Shown piece after piece: positions 17,864-26,190 of a DNA stretch of 64,000 bases. The position numbers and the translations under genes are program-made. The first letter of the stretch is position 1, and each line of letters starts with the position of its first letter. Location: NCBI RefSeq assembly GCF_002332425.1, contig NZ_NRGS01000004.1:124001-188000 (forward strand), in the 5' to 3' direction. The DNA is from Brachybacterium alimentarium (GTDB lineage: Bacteria > Actinomycetota > Actinomycetes > Actinomycetales > Dermabacteraceae). The notes below the pieces were generated by a model. The model was not told where the DNA came from. It searched no databases and saw nothing but the letters and a program-made list of their open reading frames with translations.

Positions 17864-17925
17864 CGTGCGGCCCCTGAGCTGCTGAGGAGCGGCGCCTTGG
17901 TGAGGCGCGTTGTCTGAGGGGCACG
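17864..17925. terminator. Nested hairpin between convergent genes
   Basis: GCGCCT (17892-17897) pairs with AGGCGC (17903-17908), enclosed by CCCCT (17871-17875) and AGGGG (17917-17921). It lies between two convergent stops and could terminate both. No T-tract. Confidence 0.4.
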
Positions 17926-17930
17926 ACCCT

Positions 17931-18584
17931 TCAGGCGCCGAGCAGCTCCTTCAGGGCGGGCGTAACGCCCTCGACCTGCACCGGGACCGTCGGCCGACGG
18001 AAGGTCTCCGGCGTGACCAGGAAGCGCTGCTCGATGAGCGCGTCTCCCGGCTGCGGGCCCACCGCCGTGCCGTTCTCGACGTAGCCGCAACCGTGCGAGA
18101 CGGCGAACGACGCCGCATTGCCGAGCACGGCCGAGGACTCGGCCCGCGTCGCGCCCAGGTGGTCGAAGGCGAGGACCAGCATCGCCTGCCGCATGAGCTT
18201 CCCGTAGCCCTTGCCGTGCGCCTCGAGCGTGAGCCACGAGCCGGACGTGACCGTGCGCCGCTGCGCGAAGCGCTCCGCGGCGACGTCCTGACAGCCGATC
18301 AGTCGGCCGTCGGCCCAGATCCCCAGCGGCAGCGTCCACTCGTGCGGTGAGACCGCCGCGCGCAGGCGCCACTGGAACCGCAGCGCCTCCCGCACCCGGA
18401 TCTCGGGGTCGGTCTTGTACCAGGGGAAGACCTGCGGGGACTCCGGGTCCTCGAAGACCGGCCGACGCAGCAGCTGGGCGTACTCGAGCAGGTCGTCCTC
18501 GGCCAGCGTGCGCAGCGTGAGGTCGCCGGCGTGCAGGCGCAGGCCGTACGGAGGGTACTCGGCGGCGAGGTCCGGGATCGTCAT
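17931..18584 (-). CDS. GNAT-family N-acetyltransferase
   Basis: 217 residues. The RimJ/RimL-like GNAT pattern is visible: LTLRTLAEDDLLEYAQLL at the N-terminus, PLGIWADGRLIGCQDV for the central strands, SGSWLTLEAHGKGYGKLMRQ for the acetyl-CoA loop (GKGYGK), and TRAESSAVLGNAASFAVSHGCGY for the last helix. It probably acetylates an amino group of a small molecule or protein N-terminus. ATG 18584 is preferred over a GTG two codons upstream because TAACCT lies six bases before it, giving a leaderless start. Convergent with the lamin-tail gene; no operon partner. Confidence 0.88.
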   Translation of the reverse strand: MTIPDLAAEYPPYGLRLHAGDLTLRTLAEDDLLEYAQLLRRPVFEDPESPQVFPWYKTDPEIRVREALRFQWRLRAAVSPHEWTLPLGIWADGRLIGCQDVAAERFAQRRTVTSGSWLTLEAHGKGYGKLMRQAMLVLAFDHLGATRAESSAVLGNAASFAVSHGCGYVENGTAVGPQPGDALIEQRFLVTPETFRRPTVPVQVEGVTPALKELLGA

Positions 18585-18596
18585 CGGCACAGGTTA
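18582..18596 (-). promoter_or_regulatory. Leaderless promoter, -10 TAACCT
   Basis: On the minus strand TAACCT (18596-18591), six bases, then ATG at 18584. Confidence 0.5.
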
Positions 18597-18702
18597 GCGC
18601 GACGCACCGGGGCGCGCCGACGTCTTTTCCTCGGGGACGGACGACTGTCTCCCAGGCCCCGGCGACGCCTTTCTGCCGGGTCACGCCGACGTCGTTCTTC
18701 GC

Positions 18703-18767
18703 GGGCTGCCGTCGTGCGGCTCCGGGGCTGCCCGCGTGCGACTGCGGGGCTGCCGTCGTGCGGCTCC
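18703..18767. repeat. 22-bp tandem repeat, three copies, upstream of pcp
   Basis: Units begin at 18703, 18725 and 18747, exactly 22 bases apart. The first and third match over GGGCTGCCGTCGTGCGGCTC; the middle copy has several differences. The array ends two bases before the -10 hexamer of the next gene. Confidence 0.8.
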
Positions 18768-18768
18768 G

Positions 18769-18783
18769 TACGCTGTCCCCATG
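18769..18783 (+). promoter_or_regulatory. Leaderless promoter of pcp, -10 TACGCT
   Basis: TACGCT at 18769-18774, six bases, then ATG at 18781. The tandem repeat array occupies the position of the -35 and upstream binding sites. Confidence 0.55.
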
Positions 18784-19410
18784 ACGATCGATGTGCTGCT
18801 GAGCGGTTTCGAGCCCTTCGCCGAGGCCTCCGTGAACGAGTCCTGGCAGGCGGTGGCACGTGCGGTCCCCGCCTTGCGAGAGCACGGCCTCGTCGTAGAG
18901 GGTCTCGAGCTGCCGGTGGAGTTCGAGCGTGCCGGTGACCTGCTCGAGCAGACGGTGCTCGAGCATCGCCCCCGCCTGGTCATCGCCGTGGGGCTGGCTG
19001 CCGGGCGTCGCGGGATCACGCCGGAGCGGGTCGCGATCAACGTGCGCGATGCCCGCATCCCCGACAACGCAGGCGCCTCCCCGGTGGACGAGCCCGTGGT
19101 GCCGGGCGGGCCTGTCGGCCACTTCACGACGCTGCCCCTGAAGGCCATGGTCGCGGCGCTGGCCGCCGAGGACATCCCGGGCGCGGTCTCGCAGACGGCC
19201 GGGACCTATGTGTGCAACGACGTCTTCTACCGGCTGCAGCACGTGCTGGAGACCGACGCGCGCCTCGCGGGGACTCGTGGCGGTTTCGTCCACGTCCCCT
19301 CGGCGGATGTCGTCGCACCCGAGAACGGCGCGCGGGCGCTCGTGACCCTCACCCTCACCGCCCTGGAGACCGAGGCGGACCTGTCCGTCACGGGCGGCGC
19401 CGAGCACTGA
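18781..19410 (+). CDS. pcp: Pyroglutamyl-peptidase I
   Basis: 209-residue cytoplasmic cysteine peptidase (family C15) that removes N-terminal pyroglutamate from peptides. The N-terminal signature is LLSGFEPF, and the catalytic triad is readable: Glu82 in GITPERVAINV, Cys145 in TAGTYVCNDVFY, and His171 in GGFVHVPS. Length and order match the family. The start at 18781 is set by the -10 hexamer six bases upstream and by the family's usual beginning; an upstream in-frame start would translate the tandem repeat. It stands alone beside a long non-coding DnaA-box region. Confidence 0.95.
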   Translation: MTIDVLLSGFEPFAEASVNESWQAVARAVPALREHGLVVEGLELPVEFERAGDLLEQTVLEHRPRLVIAVGLAAGRRGITPERVAINVRDARIPDNAGASPVDEPVVPGGPVGHFTTLPLKAMVAALAAEDIPGAVSQTAGTYVCNDVFYRLQHVLETDARLAGTRGGFVHVPSADVVAPENGARALVTLTLTALETEADLSVTGGAEH

Positions 19411-20000
19411 CGCCACGCGCTGGGGATATCCGGCGCCCATCGGTCCTCCACAGGGCGGCGCGGGTGTGCACATCGGGGCTCACGGGGGACAACCACAGTC
19501 CGTGAACATCGCGCCACGCCTGAATACAGAAGTTATCCACAACGATCTCCACAGTCGTGGACGAATGACAGACCTGTAGTTCCGCAGGTACGAGGGATGT
19601 GCGTGGCGTGTCGCGGCAGACGTGTGGATGACACTGATCCACAATCTCCGGCACTGGCGGCACACTGCGCCGCCAACCCGGCCAACACGACGAAACCGCA
19701 GGTCATGAAACTTTCGCACCGACTCCGTTCGGCGTGATACGGCGTCGTACGTCGCAGCTCCTCAGACGGCAGAGGGTGGTCGTCGCCCTGCCGCGCCTCG
19801 GTGGACAGTGGTTGCCCGATGTCCGTTCCGTCGCACTTCTGCGTCCACACCCACCGTCTGTCCACAACGCATCCCCGGTTTTCCACACCCTCGCCGGGTT
19901 TTCCCCCCGCCGGACCGCAGTTCGTCCCCAAAGTTATCCACAACTGGGGATAGTCACACCGTTGTCATTCGATCGGGGGTTCGCCCTCCACAGGACGAAC
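19411..20000. other. Non-coding block with DnaA-box cluster (candidate origin or DnaA-binding locus)
   Basis: The longest gene-free stretch of the window (19411-20155), clearly less G+C-rich than its surroundings. Perfect TTATCCACA boxes lie at 19533-19541 and 19934-19942; the relaxed box TTTTCCACA at 19879-19887; one-mismatch boxes at 19635-19643 (TGATCCACA), 19858-19866 (CTGTCCACA) and, on the minus strand, around 19624-19632. Several more TCCACA cores follow. Such density is typical of an actinobacterial oriC, which normally lies beside dnaA and dnaN, but neither gene is here. A secondary DnaA-titrating or regulatory locus near the origin is the alternative. No open reading frame here has coding support. 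Confidence 0.6.
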
Positions 20001-20032
20001 GGGCCGGGGCAGCGCGTACGCTGCCCCGGCCC
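20001..20032 (-). terminator. 14-bp perfect hairpin, likely terminator after rhomboid gene
   Basis: Arms 20001-20014 and 20019-20032 are exactly complementary around a CGTA loop (GGGCCGGGGCAGCG and its complement). It lies about 125 bases past the minus-strand rhomboid stop. There is no T-run. Confidence 0.5.
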
Positions 20033-20150
20033 GTCCCGTCGGCTCTGACGGTCCATAGCCCGTCAGTGCCGTCGGCCCTGTGGGTCTGTCGGTCCCGTCG
20101 GTCCGTAGCCCGTCGGTCCGTCGGTCTTGTCAGCCCCGACGTTGTCGGTC
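20031..20150. repeat. Degenerate CCGTCGGTC-type repeat array
   Basis: About ten imperfect copies of a 9-11 base unit around CCGTCGGTCC fill the space between the hairpin and the rhomboid stop. A similar array lies at 60245-60405. Confidence 0.6.
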
Positions 20151-20155
20151 CCGGC

Positions 20156-21073
20156 TCAGATCGGCAGAGTCACGGTCTTCACCGCGATGAGCACCAGGCA
20201 CAGCAGCACCGCGCCAGCCACCGCTGCGGCGTGCAGCGCCGCAGACCGCTTGGCGAGGGCCTGGCGGTCGGCGCCCGGGGAGGCCTTGGGGCGCAGGGCG
20301 AACATGCCCGCGGTGAGGAGACCGCCGATGACCAGGCCGCCCAGATGGCCCTGCCAGGAGATGTTGGGGATGGTGAAGGTGATGACCAGGTTCAACCCGA
20401 TCAGCACCAGGATCTGCGCGGTCCGGCCACCGAGCCTGCGGTTCACGATGAACATCGCTGCGAACAGGCCGAACACACCGCCGCTGGCCCCGAGCGTCCC
20501 GCCGTACCAGGCATTGCTCATCGGATCGGCGAGGACGTAGACGGCTGTATGACCGCCGAGGAGCGAGACGAAGTACACGGCCGCGAACCGCACATGACCC
20601 ATCGTCTGCTCCAGATACTGGCCCACGATCCACAACGCGTACATGTTCAGCAGCAGGTGCATGACACCGCCGTGCAGGAACCCGGCGGTGAGGAACGTCC
20701 AGGGCATGGCGAGGATCCGGAACGGGGAGAACACCCCGAGCTGGTAGACCACGTCGGGCATGACCGTCTGCCCGACGTAGGCGAGCACGCAGAGCGCGAT
20801 GACCGCGTAGGTCACGTAGGGCTTGCTCCTGCCCATGCTGCCGCCCATCGCGTTGCGCGGGCGGGACGCCGCCTGCGCGCGGGAGAGCTCCTTCTCGCAG
20901 TCCACGCACAGCACACCCACGGAGGTGGGGCGCTGGCAGTCCGGGCAGGCAGGGCGGTCGCAGCGCTTGCAGCGCACGTAGCTCACCCGGTCGGGGTGCC
21001 GAGGGCAGACGGGCGGTGCGGCCTGCGGATCCGAGTTGTCCTCGGCGCTGTAGCCGTAGCTGGGGCGTTCCAT
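20156..21073 (-). CDS. Rhomboid-family intramembrane serine protease with N-terminal zinc finger
   Basis: 305 residues. A cysteine-rich module at residues 23-59 (Cys23, 35, 38, 43, 46, 56, 59) looks like a B-box-type zinc finger. The rhomboid domain follows: WTFLTAGFLHGGVMHLLLNM with the L1-loop and HxxxN-like helix, catalytic Ser197 in GASGGVFG, and catalytic His243 in GHLGGLVIGG. There are six to seven membrane helices. It cleaves membrane-spanning substrates; the target is unknown. In other actinobacteria a rhomboid gene and a cyclophilin gene lie near each other close to the replication origin, which matches the cyclophilin at 26.5 kb. The start at 21073 has TGGAAT six bases upstream, close to the leaderless pattern. 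Confidence 0.93.
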   Translation of the reverse strand: MERPSYGYSAEDNSDPQAAPPVCPRHPDRVSYVRCKRCDRPACPDCQRPTSVGVLCVDCEKELSRAQAASRPRNAMGGSMGRSKPYVTYAVIALCVLAYVGQTVMPDVVYQLGVFSPFRILAMPWTFLTAGFLHGGVMHLLLNMYALWIVGQYLEQTMGHVRFAAVYFVSLLGGHTAVYVLADPMSNAWYGGTLGASGGVFGLFAAMFIVNRRLGGRTAQILVLIGLNLVITFTIPNISWQGHLGGLVIGGLLTAGMFALRPKASPGADRQALAKRSAALHAAAVAGAVLLCLVLIAVKTVTLPI

Positions 21074-21118
21074 GAGCCCATTCCATCACGGGCACCTGGG
21101 CCGACACCGGGGTACTGG

Positions 21119-22273
21119 TCACGGCACGGTGTACGGGAACGCGGCGAAGAGCCTCTCGAAGCGTCGTCGCTGGGCATCGCTGACCGATCGCAGCTCCGAG
21201 AGCACCAGGCTGCGTCTGCCGGCGGCGCCCTTCCGGGTCCATGTGCCCACCACCTCGCCCCGGCGGATCGCGGCGCGCTTGAACACGCCGTTGTTGCCGG
21301 GCACCAGGGACTGATGGCCGTCGTCGTCCATCAGGAACAGCCGGTCGCGGTATCCGAGCACCAGCTCGTCGAATCCCGGCAGGAGCAGCTCGGTCATGGC
21401 CTCCTTCGCCCGCGCCGCGTACTCCTCGGGCAGGCCCGGACGGCACCACACCTGCTGCCCGTCACCCCCACGGGCCTCTTCCGCACGGGCGTGGAGCCTG
21501 CCGGTGCGATCGAGATAGCCGGATTCGAGCCGGTCCTGCACCTGCGCGATGGCGGCACGGATCGTGCGCAGCGGGAGCTTGGTCCACCAGGCGAGGTCCC
21601 GCTCCCCCGCCGGTCCGTGCGTCGTGAAGTAGCGCAGCGCGAGCTCCGCGGTCGCCGCGACCTCGTCGCCCCCGAAGGCGCCCTGGAGATCGGTGCCCGC
21701 GGGGAGCCACTCCTGCGCGAGCACCACGGCGGTCTCCCCGTCCCGCCATGGGCCGTACGCGGCGACACCGGCGGAGATCAGCTCGTTCAGCACGTGGTAC
21801 CCGCGACCCTGACCAGTGGCGATACCGGCCTCCTCCCAGGCGGAGAGCAGCTCCTTGCGCAGCACGCCCCGGCCGATCCCGGGCACCGAGTGCTCCGTCG
21901 CGACCGCTTCCAGCACCTCCTGCGCGCGAGCCACGTGGTGGTCCTCGAGCTCGAGCCGGCCGCGCCGCGAGATCGCCGCACGCAGCGGAACCGCGGCACA
22001 CAGCTCGGTGAGCCACGCGAGGGAGTCGGCGGCGACCGCGAAGACGGTGCCGCGCATCGGATAGCCGCGCACGATCTCCCCGCGATCGAACGCAGCGAGC
22101 ACAGCGTCCAGGTCCCCGCCGGTGCGCAGGGCGAGCGACGCCATCACGCCGGCCACGTCCTGCCCCTGATGCGCGCCGAAGGCACGCGCCACCTCCGTCG
22201 GCCCGCCGAAGCGCGGTGAGCCGACGAGTCCCTGGGCGAGGATCCGGACTCCAGCCAGGTGCCGTTGCGTCAT
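21119..22273 (-). CDS. Winged-helix (HTH_42) protein, possible AlkZ-type DNA glycosylase relative
   Basis: 384 residues with the HTH_42 (PF06224) pattern: N-terminal RILAQGLVGSPRFGG, FGAHQGQDVAGVMASLALRT and GYPMRGTVFAVAADSLAWL, and C-terminal LPGFDELVLGYRDRLFL and PGNNGVFKRAAIRRGEVVGT. The family includes the crosslink-repair glycosylases AZL (AlkZ) and YcaQ. The catalytic QxQ of the AZL type may correspond to Gln36-Gly-Gln38 here, so base-excision activity is possible; many relatives are only annotated as DNA-binding. It starts at 22273, six bases after a TACCCT hexamer. Cytoplasmic, monocistronic. Confidence 0.82.
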   Translation of the reverse strand: MTQRHLAGVRILAQGLVGSPRFGGPTEVARAFGAHQGQDVAGVMASLALRTGGDLDAVLAAFDRGEIVRGYPMRGTVFAVAADSLAWLTELCAAVPLRAAISRRGRLELEDHHVARAQEVLEAVATEHSVPGIGRGVLRKELLSAWEEAGIATGQGRGYHVLNELISAGVAAYGPWRDGETAVVLAQEWLPAGTDLQGAFGGDEVAATAELALRYFTTHGPAGERDLAWWTKLPLRTIRAAIAQVQDRLESGYLDRTGRLHARAEEARGGDGQQVWCRPGLPEEYAARAKEAMTELLLPGFDELVLGYRDRLFLMDDDGHQSLVPGNNGVFKRAAIRRGEVVGTWTRKGAAGRRSLVLSELRSVSDAQRRRFERLFAAFPYTVP

Positions 22274-22285
22274 GCGCCGAGGGTA
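22271..22285 (-). promoter_or_regulatory. Leaderless promoter, -10 TACCCT
   Basis: On the minus strand TACCCT (22285-22280), six bases, then ATG at 22273. Confidence 0.5.
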
Positions 22286-22356
22286 GCCGCCGCCACCCAC
22301 GGCCGAGCAGCGAATACATCGAATGGTTGATCCGCCGACGACCGGGGGTCCATAGC

Positions 22357-22372
22357 GTGGAGAACACTCCAC
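22357..22372. promoter_or_regulatory. Inverted repeat upstream of MMPL gene, possible operator
   Basis: GTGGAG and CTCCAC are separated by AACA. The repeat lies about 55 bases before the MMPL start, just after a TAGCGT that could serve as -10. MMPL drug-exporter genes are commonly repressed by TetR or MarR proteins; no such gene is adjacent here. Confidence 0.35.
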
Positions 22373-22424
22373 GGCGGGACGATTTCCCGGCCGTGACCTG
22401 CGCTTCTCAGATGAAGGACCCACC

Positions 22425-24716
22425 GTGCCTGCACCCTCTCCCACCAACCATAGCCACCTGGCCGACGACCCCGTCGGCCCCGGTGACGACGTCACCATGT
22501 CGTCGGCCGACACTCCTCCGGGCCCCCTCGGGCGCATCGGATCCCGGATCGCGGGCGGCCTGACCGGCCGCCGCTCGGCCTGGGTGATGCTCGCCGTCTT
22601 CGTCGCGCTGCTGCTGGCCATGGCCGGCGGCCTGCGCGGCGCCGGCCCCGCCGCCGGCATGGACGCCCTGCCGGATTCCTCGGAGTCCTCCCGCGCCGCA
22701 GCCATCGCAGACACCATGGAGGGCAACCGCTATCAGCCGGTCTTCGCCGTCATCACGCGTGAGGACGGCACGGCGCTCACGGCCGACGACAAGGCCGCCA
22801 TCGAAACCCTCGGCGAGAACCTCGCCGAGGTCTCCGGCCGCGACGCCGTCGGACCGATGCCCGCCGAGGACGGCGAGGCAGACCTGGTCATGACCACGGT
22901 CGACTCCGAGGCCGACAACGACGCGATGGACGCGATGATCACGGACCTGCGCGATGCGGCAGCGGAGTCCGCCCCCGAGCAGCTCTCCGTGTCCGTCACG
23001 GGCGGCCCCGCCGTCGGCTCCGACATCCGCGGCGCCTTCTCCGGCGCGAACTTCAAGCTCCTCGCCGTCACCATCGCCGTGGTGGCCGTGCTGCTCCTGC
23101 TCACCTACCGCTCCCCGATCCTGTGGCTGATCCCGCTGTCGATCGTGGCCCTCGCCGACGGCGCCGCCGGCGCCCTCACCTCGATGCTGGGCGAGCAGTT
23201 CGCCCTGGCCTTCGACGCCGGCGTGATCAGCGTGCTGGTGTTCGGCGCGGGCACCAACTACGCGCTGCTGCTGATCTCCCGCTATCGCGAGGAGCTGCAT
23301 GCGCATGAGGACCATCGCGCCGCGCTGCGCACCGCCTGGGTCCGCACCGCGCCGGCGATCATCGCCTCCAACGTCACCGTGGTGCTCGCACTGCTGACCC
23401 TGCTGGCGGCCGTCATGCCCGCCACCCGCGGCCTCGGCATCGCCGCTGCGGCCGGGCTGCTCGTCGCGGTCATCGCCGTGCTGTTCCCGCTCACCGCGCT
23501 GCTCGCCGTCGTGGGCCGCAAGGTGTTCTGGCCCTTCGTGCCGAAGCCCGAGACGGCGGGGCGCATCGAGACCGCAGGGGTCGCAGAGACCACAGAGACC
23601 ACAGGGGTCGCAGCGACCGTAGGGATCGCTGACACCCAGGCAGGTGCTGAAACTGGGGAGAGCGCGGAGAGCATGAAGAGCGCTTCGGGCCGCCGCGACG
23701 ACGCCGAGCACGGGCCGTTCGCGACCGTCGCCCGTACTGTCACGAAGCGTCCGCTCTTCGCCGCCGTGATCTCTCTGGTGCTGATGGGCGTGCTGGCCAC
23801 CGGCCTGATCGGCACCCGCGTTGGCCTGTCGCAGGACGAGCAGTTCGCCTCCGCCAACGAGTCCTCCACCGGCTTCGCCGCGATGGCCGAGCACTACGGT
23901 GCCGGCGAGAGCGCCCCGCATCAGATCGTGGTGCGGGAGGACATGAGCGGAGGCACGGATGCGGCGCTCGCCGCCGCCGAGGACGTGCCCGGCATCGACC
24001 GCGCCTCGGTCACGGGCACCACGCCCGACGGCTGGGCCGTGCTCTCCGCCGTCGGCACTGCCGAGCCCGAGTCCCCCGCCGCGATCGACGAGGCGGAGGG
24101 CCTGCGGGACACCTTGCACGACCTCTCCGGAGCCGACGCCCTGGTGGGCGGCACCACGGCGAGCGCCATGGACGTACGGGCCGATTCCACCCGCGACCTG
24201 TTGGTGGTGGCGCCGATGATCCTCGCCGTCGTGCTGATCGTGCTGATTGGTCTGCTGCGGGCCGTGGTCGCACCGCTCGTGCTGCTCACCGTGAACGTGG
24301 CCAGCTCGGTCGCCGCGATCGGCCTGGGCCTGTGGGCCGGGCGCCTGCTGTTCGACATCCCCGCCCTCGACGTGACCGTCCCGCTGCTGGCCTTCCTGTT
24401 CCTGGTGGCCCTCGGCGTGGACTACACGATCTTCCTGGTCCACCGCGCCCGGCACGAATCCGCCGAGCACGGCACGAAGCAGGGCATGGTGCGGGCCGTC
24501 GGCTCCACCGGAGTGGTCATCACCAGCGCCGGCGTAGTGCTCGCCGCGGTGTTCGCAGCCCTGGGCGTCCTGCCCCTCGTGGTGCTCGGCCAGCTGGGCC
24601 TCATCGTGGGCCTCGGCGTGCTGCTGGACACCCTGCTGGTGCGCACCGTGCTGGTCCCGGCCCTGTTCGCCCTGATCGGCGACCGGATGTGGTGGCCCTC
24701 CAAGCCCACCTCCTGA
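22425..24716 (+). CDS. MMPL/RND-superfamily transporter (YdfJ-like)
   Basis: 763-residue inner-membrane protein with 12 membrane helices in two repeats, each with one long helix, a soluble domain and five helices. Motifs are FGAGTNYALLLISRYREEL in the first half and FLFLVALGVDYTIFLVHRARHE in the second, where the Asp-Tyr pairs carry the proton relay typical of MMPL proteins. It likely exports lipids or hydrophobic drugs by proton antiport. The linker after helix 6 (about residues 375-430) is a low-complexity run rich in Ala, Glu and Thr. The GTG at 22425 is chosen because AAGGA lies six bases upstream. A strong hairpin follows the stop. Confidence 0.93.
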   Translation: MPAPSPTNHSHLADDPVGPGDDVTMSSADTPPGPLGRIGSRIAGGLTGRRSAWVMLAVFVALLLAMAGGLRGAGPAAGMDALPDSSESSRAAAIADTMEGNRYQPVFAVITREDGTALTADDKAAIETLGENLAEVSGRDAVGPMPAEDGEADLVMTTVDSEADNDAMDAMITDLRDAAAESAPEQLSVSVTGGPAVGSDIRGAFSGANFKLLAVTIAVVAVLLLLTYRSPILWLIPLSIVALADGAAGALTSMLGEQFALAFDAGVISVLVFGAGTNYALLLISRYREELHAHEDHRAALRTAWVRTAPAIIASNVTVVLALLTLLAAVMPATRGLGIAAAAGLLVAVIAVLFPLTALLAVVGRKVFWPFVPKPETAGRIETAGVAETTETTGVAATVGIADTQAGAETGESAESMKSASGRRDDAEHGPFATVARTVTKRPLFAAVISLVLMGVLATGLIGTRVGLSQDEQFASANESSTGFAAMAEHYGAGESAPHQIVVREDMSGGTDAALAAAEDVPGIDRASVTGTTPDGWAVLSAVGTAEPESPAAIDEAEGLRDTLHDLSGADALVGGTTASAMDVRADSTRDLLVVAPMILAVVLIVLIGLLRAVVAPLVLLTVNVASSVAAIGLGLWAGRLLFDIPALDVTVPLLAFLFLVALGVDYTIFLVHRARHESAEHGTKQGMVRAVGSTGVVITSAGVVLAAVFAALGVLPLVVLGQLGLIVGLGVLLDTLLVRTVLVPALFALIGDRMWWPSKPTS

Positions 24717-24736
24717 CCGGCATCGAGGGTTCTCGT

Positions 24737-24774
24737 CCGACGGGGCGCGCAGGGACACCTGCCGACCCCGTCGG
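24737..24774 (+). terminator. Hairpin terminator after MMPL gene
   Basis: CCGACGGGG (24737-24745) pairs with CCCCGTCGG (24766-24774), with an inner stem GCAGG/CCTGC and a GACA loop, 20 bases after the MMPL stop. Confidence 0.7.
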
Positions 24775-24875
24775 CTGTCCGCGCATCGGGAGCCTCTGAG
24801 CTCTGCGACCCGCTCCCCAGCTCCGTCCAGGCCGATAGCCTGGTGGGTCGATTCCCCCCTCGTAGGAAGTTCTTC

Positions 24876-26063
24876 ATGACGCCCCGACGCCCGTTCGCCG
24901 CTCCGTCCGACTCCCTCTCCGCCATGGACCTCGCACGCCGCGGCGTGCTCCTGGGCTCTCCCGCCCTGCTGCTGGCCGGTTGCGGGTTCCTCCCCGGCAC
25001 GGAGGACGCAGAAGCCGACGGCACCGGGGACGGCGAGACAAGGACGGGAGACGGTGACGCCGAGATCGAGCAGGCTGCGGGCGTCGCGACCCTGGAGATC
25101 CCGCCGACCGCCATCGAGGACACCACGGACGCCGCCGACCTGGTCGAACCGATCGACAGCTCGACGCTGCTGCGCAATCCATTCTCGGAGCTCGGCGTGA
25201 CCGGCACCGTACTGCTGAACGAGCTCTCCGCGGAGACCTATGTCCGGCTCACCGGGGAGGAGCCCCCGGCCACCGATCAGGACGAGGACGAGCCCGCCAC
25301 CACTATTTACCCGGGTGAGGGCAAGACGTTCCTCCTGGCCACCTGGAAGTCCGTCGACGCTGAGTGGGAGCCGGTGTCCGTCCGGGGTGGTCGGACGTCG
25401 ATCGAGCTGGCCGTGGGAGGCAATTCGGAGCTGATGCTGGCCGAGGCCCGGGAGGGGCAGACCGAGCACGATGGCGCCGTCCTCGCCACCGTCGACGCCT
25501 CCCTCGGCCCCGACGCGGCGTCGCTGCGCACTGTCCTCGACGAGGGCGAGCAGCAGCTCTCCCTGGTCGACGGCACCTTGCTGGCGAGCGTCGCACCGTG
25601 GATGTACGAGCGGTCCGGCGAGGTGGAGGTCTCCGAGTCCGAGGAGTTCGAGACCGAGGTGGAGGACGGTTTCGCCAGTGATGTCATGCACCTGCGGGGC
25701 GGCGTCGACTCCGCGTACATGACCTCATTCATCGACAACACCGACGGATTCGGCGGCCACCTGGGCTGGGCCGGCGACGACGAGGTGTTCGTCGTCGTCC
25801 AGCTGGCGTGGAAGAAGGACTACTCGGCGAACATCGAGGACGTCAGCCGCATCGCCCTGGTGCTGAACGACGGCACGGAGCTGCTCCCCGAGCAGGAACA
25901 GTCCTCCGTTTTCGGAGATCACTCGAAGAACGTCGCGACGTTCGCGGTGCCGTCGGAGGAGCCCACGGCGACAGTGCGCATCTCCCCACGGTTCCAGCAG
26001 ATCCTCGACAAGGAGTTCGACGAGTCCCACGATCCGATCACGGCGACGCTGACCTTCGCCTGA
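24876..26063 (+). CDS. Acidic surface lipoprotein of unknown function
   Basis: 395 residues. The N-terminus has a twin-Arg-like basic stretch before a hydrophobic core (DLARRGVLLGSPALLLAGCG) with lipobox LAGC, so it should be exported and lipid-anchored. A Gly/Asp/Glu-rich linker of about 30 residues leads to a beta-rich acidic domain of about 330 residues with no motif I can name. GGAAG lies seven bases before ATG 24876; a second ATG at 24924 directly before the basic stretch would remove 16 residues and is nearly as likely. TAGCCT at 24836-24841 is a -10 candidate. It is followed by a 423-base non-coding region. Confidence 0.7.
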   Translation: MTPRRPFAAPSDSLSAMDLARRGVLLGSPALLLAGCGFLPGTEDAEADGTGDGETRTGDGDAEIEQAAGVATLEIPPTAIEDTTDAADLVEPIDSSTLLRNPFSELGVTGTVLLNELSAETYVRLTGEEPPATDQDEDEPATTIYPGEGKTFLLATWKSVDAEWEPVSVRGGRTSIELAVGGNSELMLAEAREGQTEHDGAVLATVDASLGPDAASLRTVLDEGEQQLSLVDGTLLASVAPWMYERSGEVEVSESEEFETEVEDGFASDVMHLRGGVDSAYMTSFIDNTDGFGGHLGWAGDDEVFVVVQLAWKKDYSANIEDVSRIALVLNDGTELLPEQEQSSVFGDHSKNVATFAVPSEEPTATVRISPRFQQILDKEFDESHDPITATLTFA

Positions 26064-26190
26064 CCTGGCAGCAGAGTGCTTGCCCGGAATCACGCCTGGT
26101 CGGCAGGGCACTTGCGGCGACGGCGCGTCCCAGAGGCCTGACGACCGGCCGGCACCAGGCGACGGGTGAGCGGAGTAGAGCTGAACGGCC

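Noticed and set aside
19533-19942. Reading the DnaA-box block as the certain chromosome origin
   Set aside because: dnaA and dnaN are absent from both flanks; kept only as a candidate.
20001-20150. CRISPR array at the CCGTCGG repeats
   Set aside because: Units are short, contiguous and degenerate with no spacers of constant length, and no cas genes are present.
22407-25691. 1094-residue minus-strand open frame across the MMPL and lipoprotein genes
   Set aside because: Composition is His/Gly/Gln-rich shadow coding typical of the antisense of high-G+C genes; the plus-strand proteins have clear motifs, signal sequences and ribosome-binding sites.
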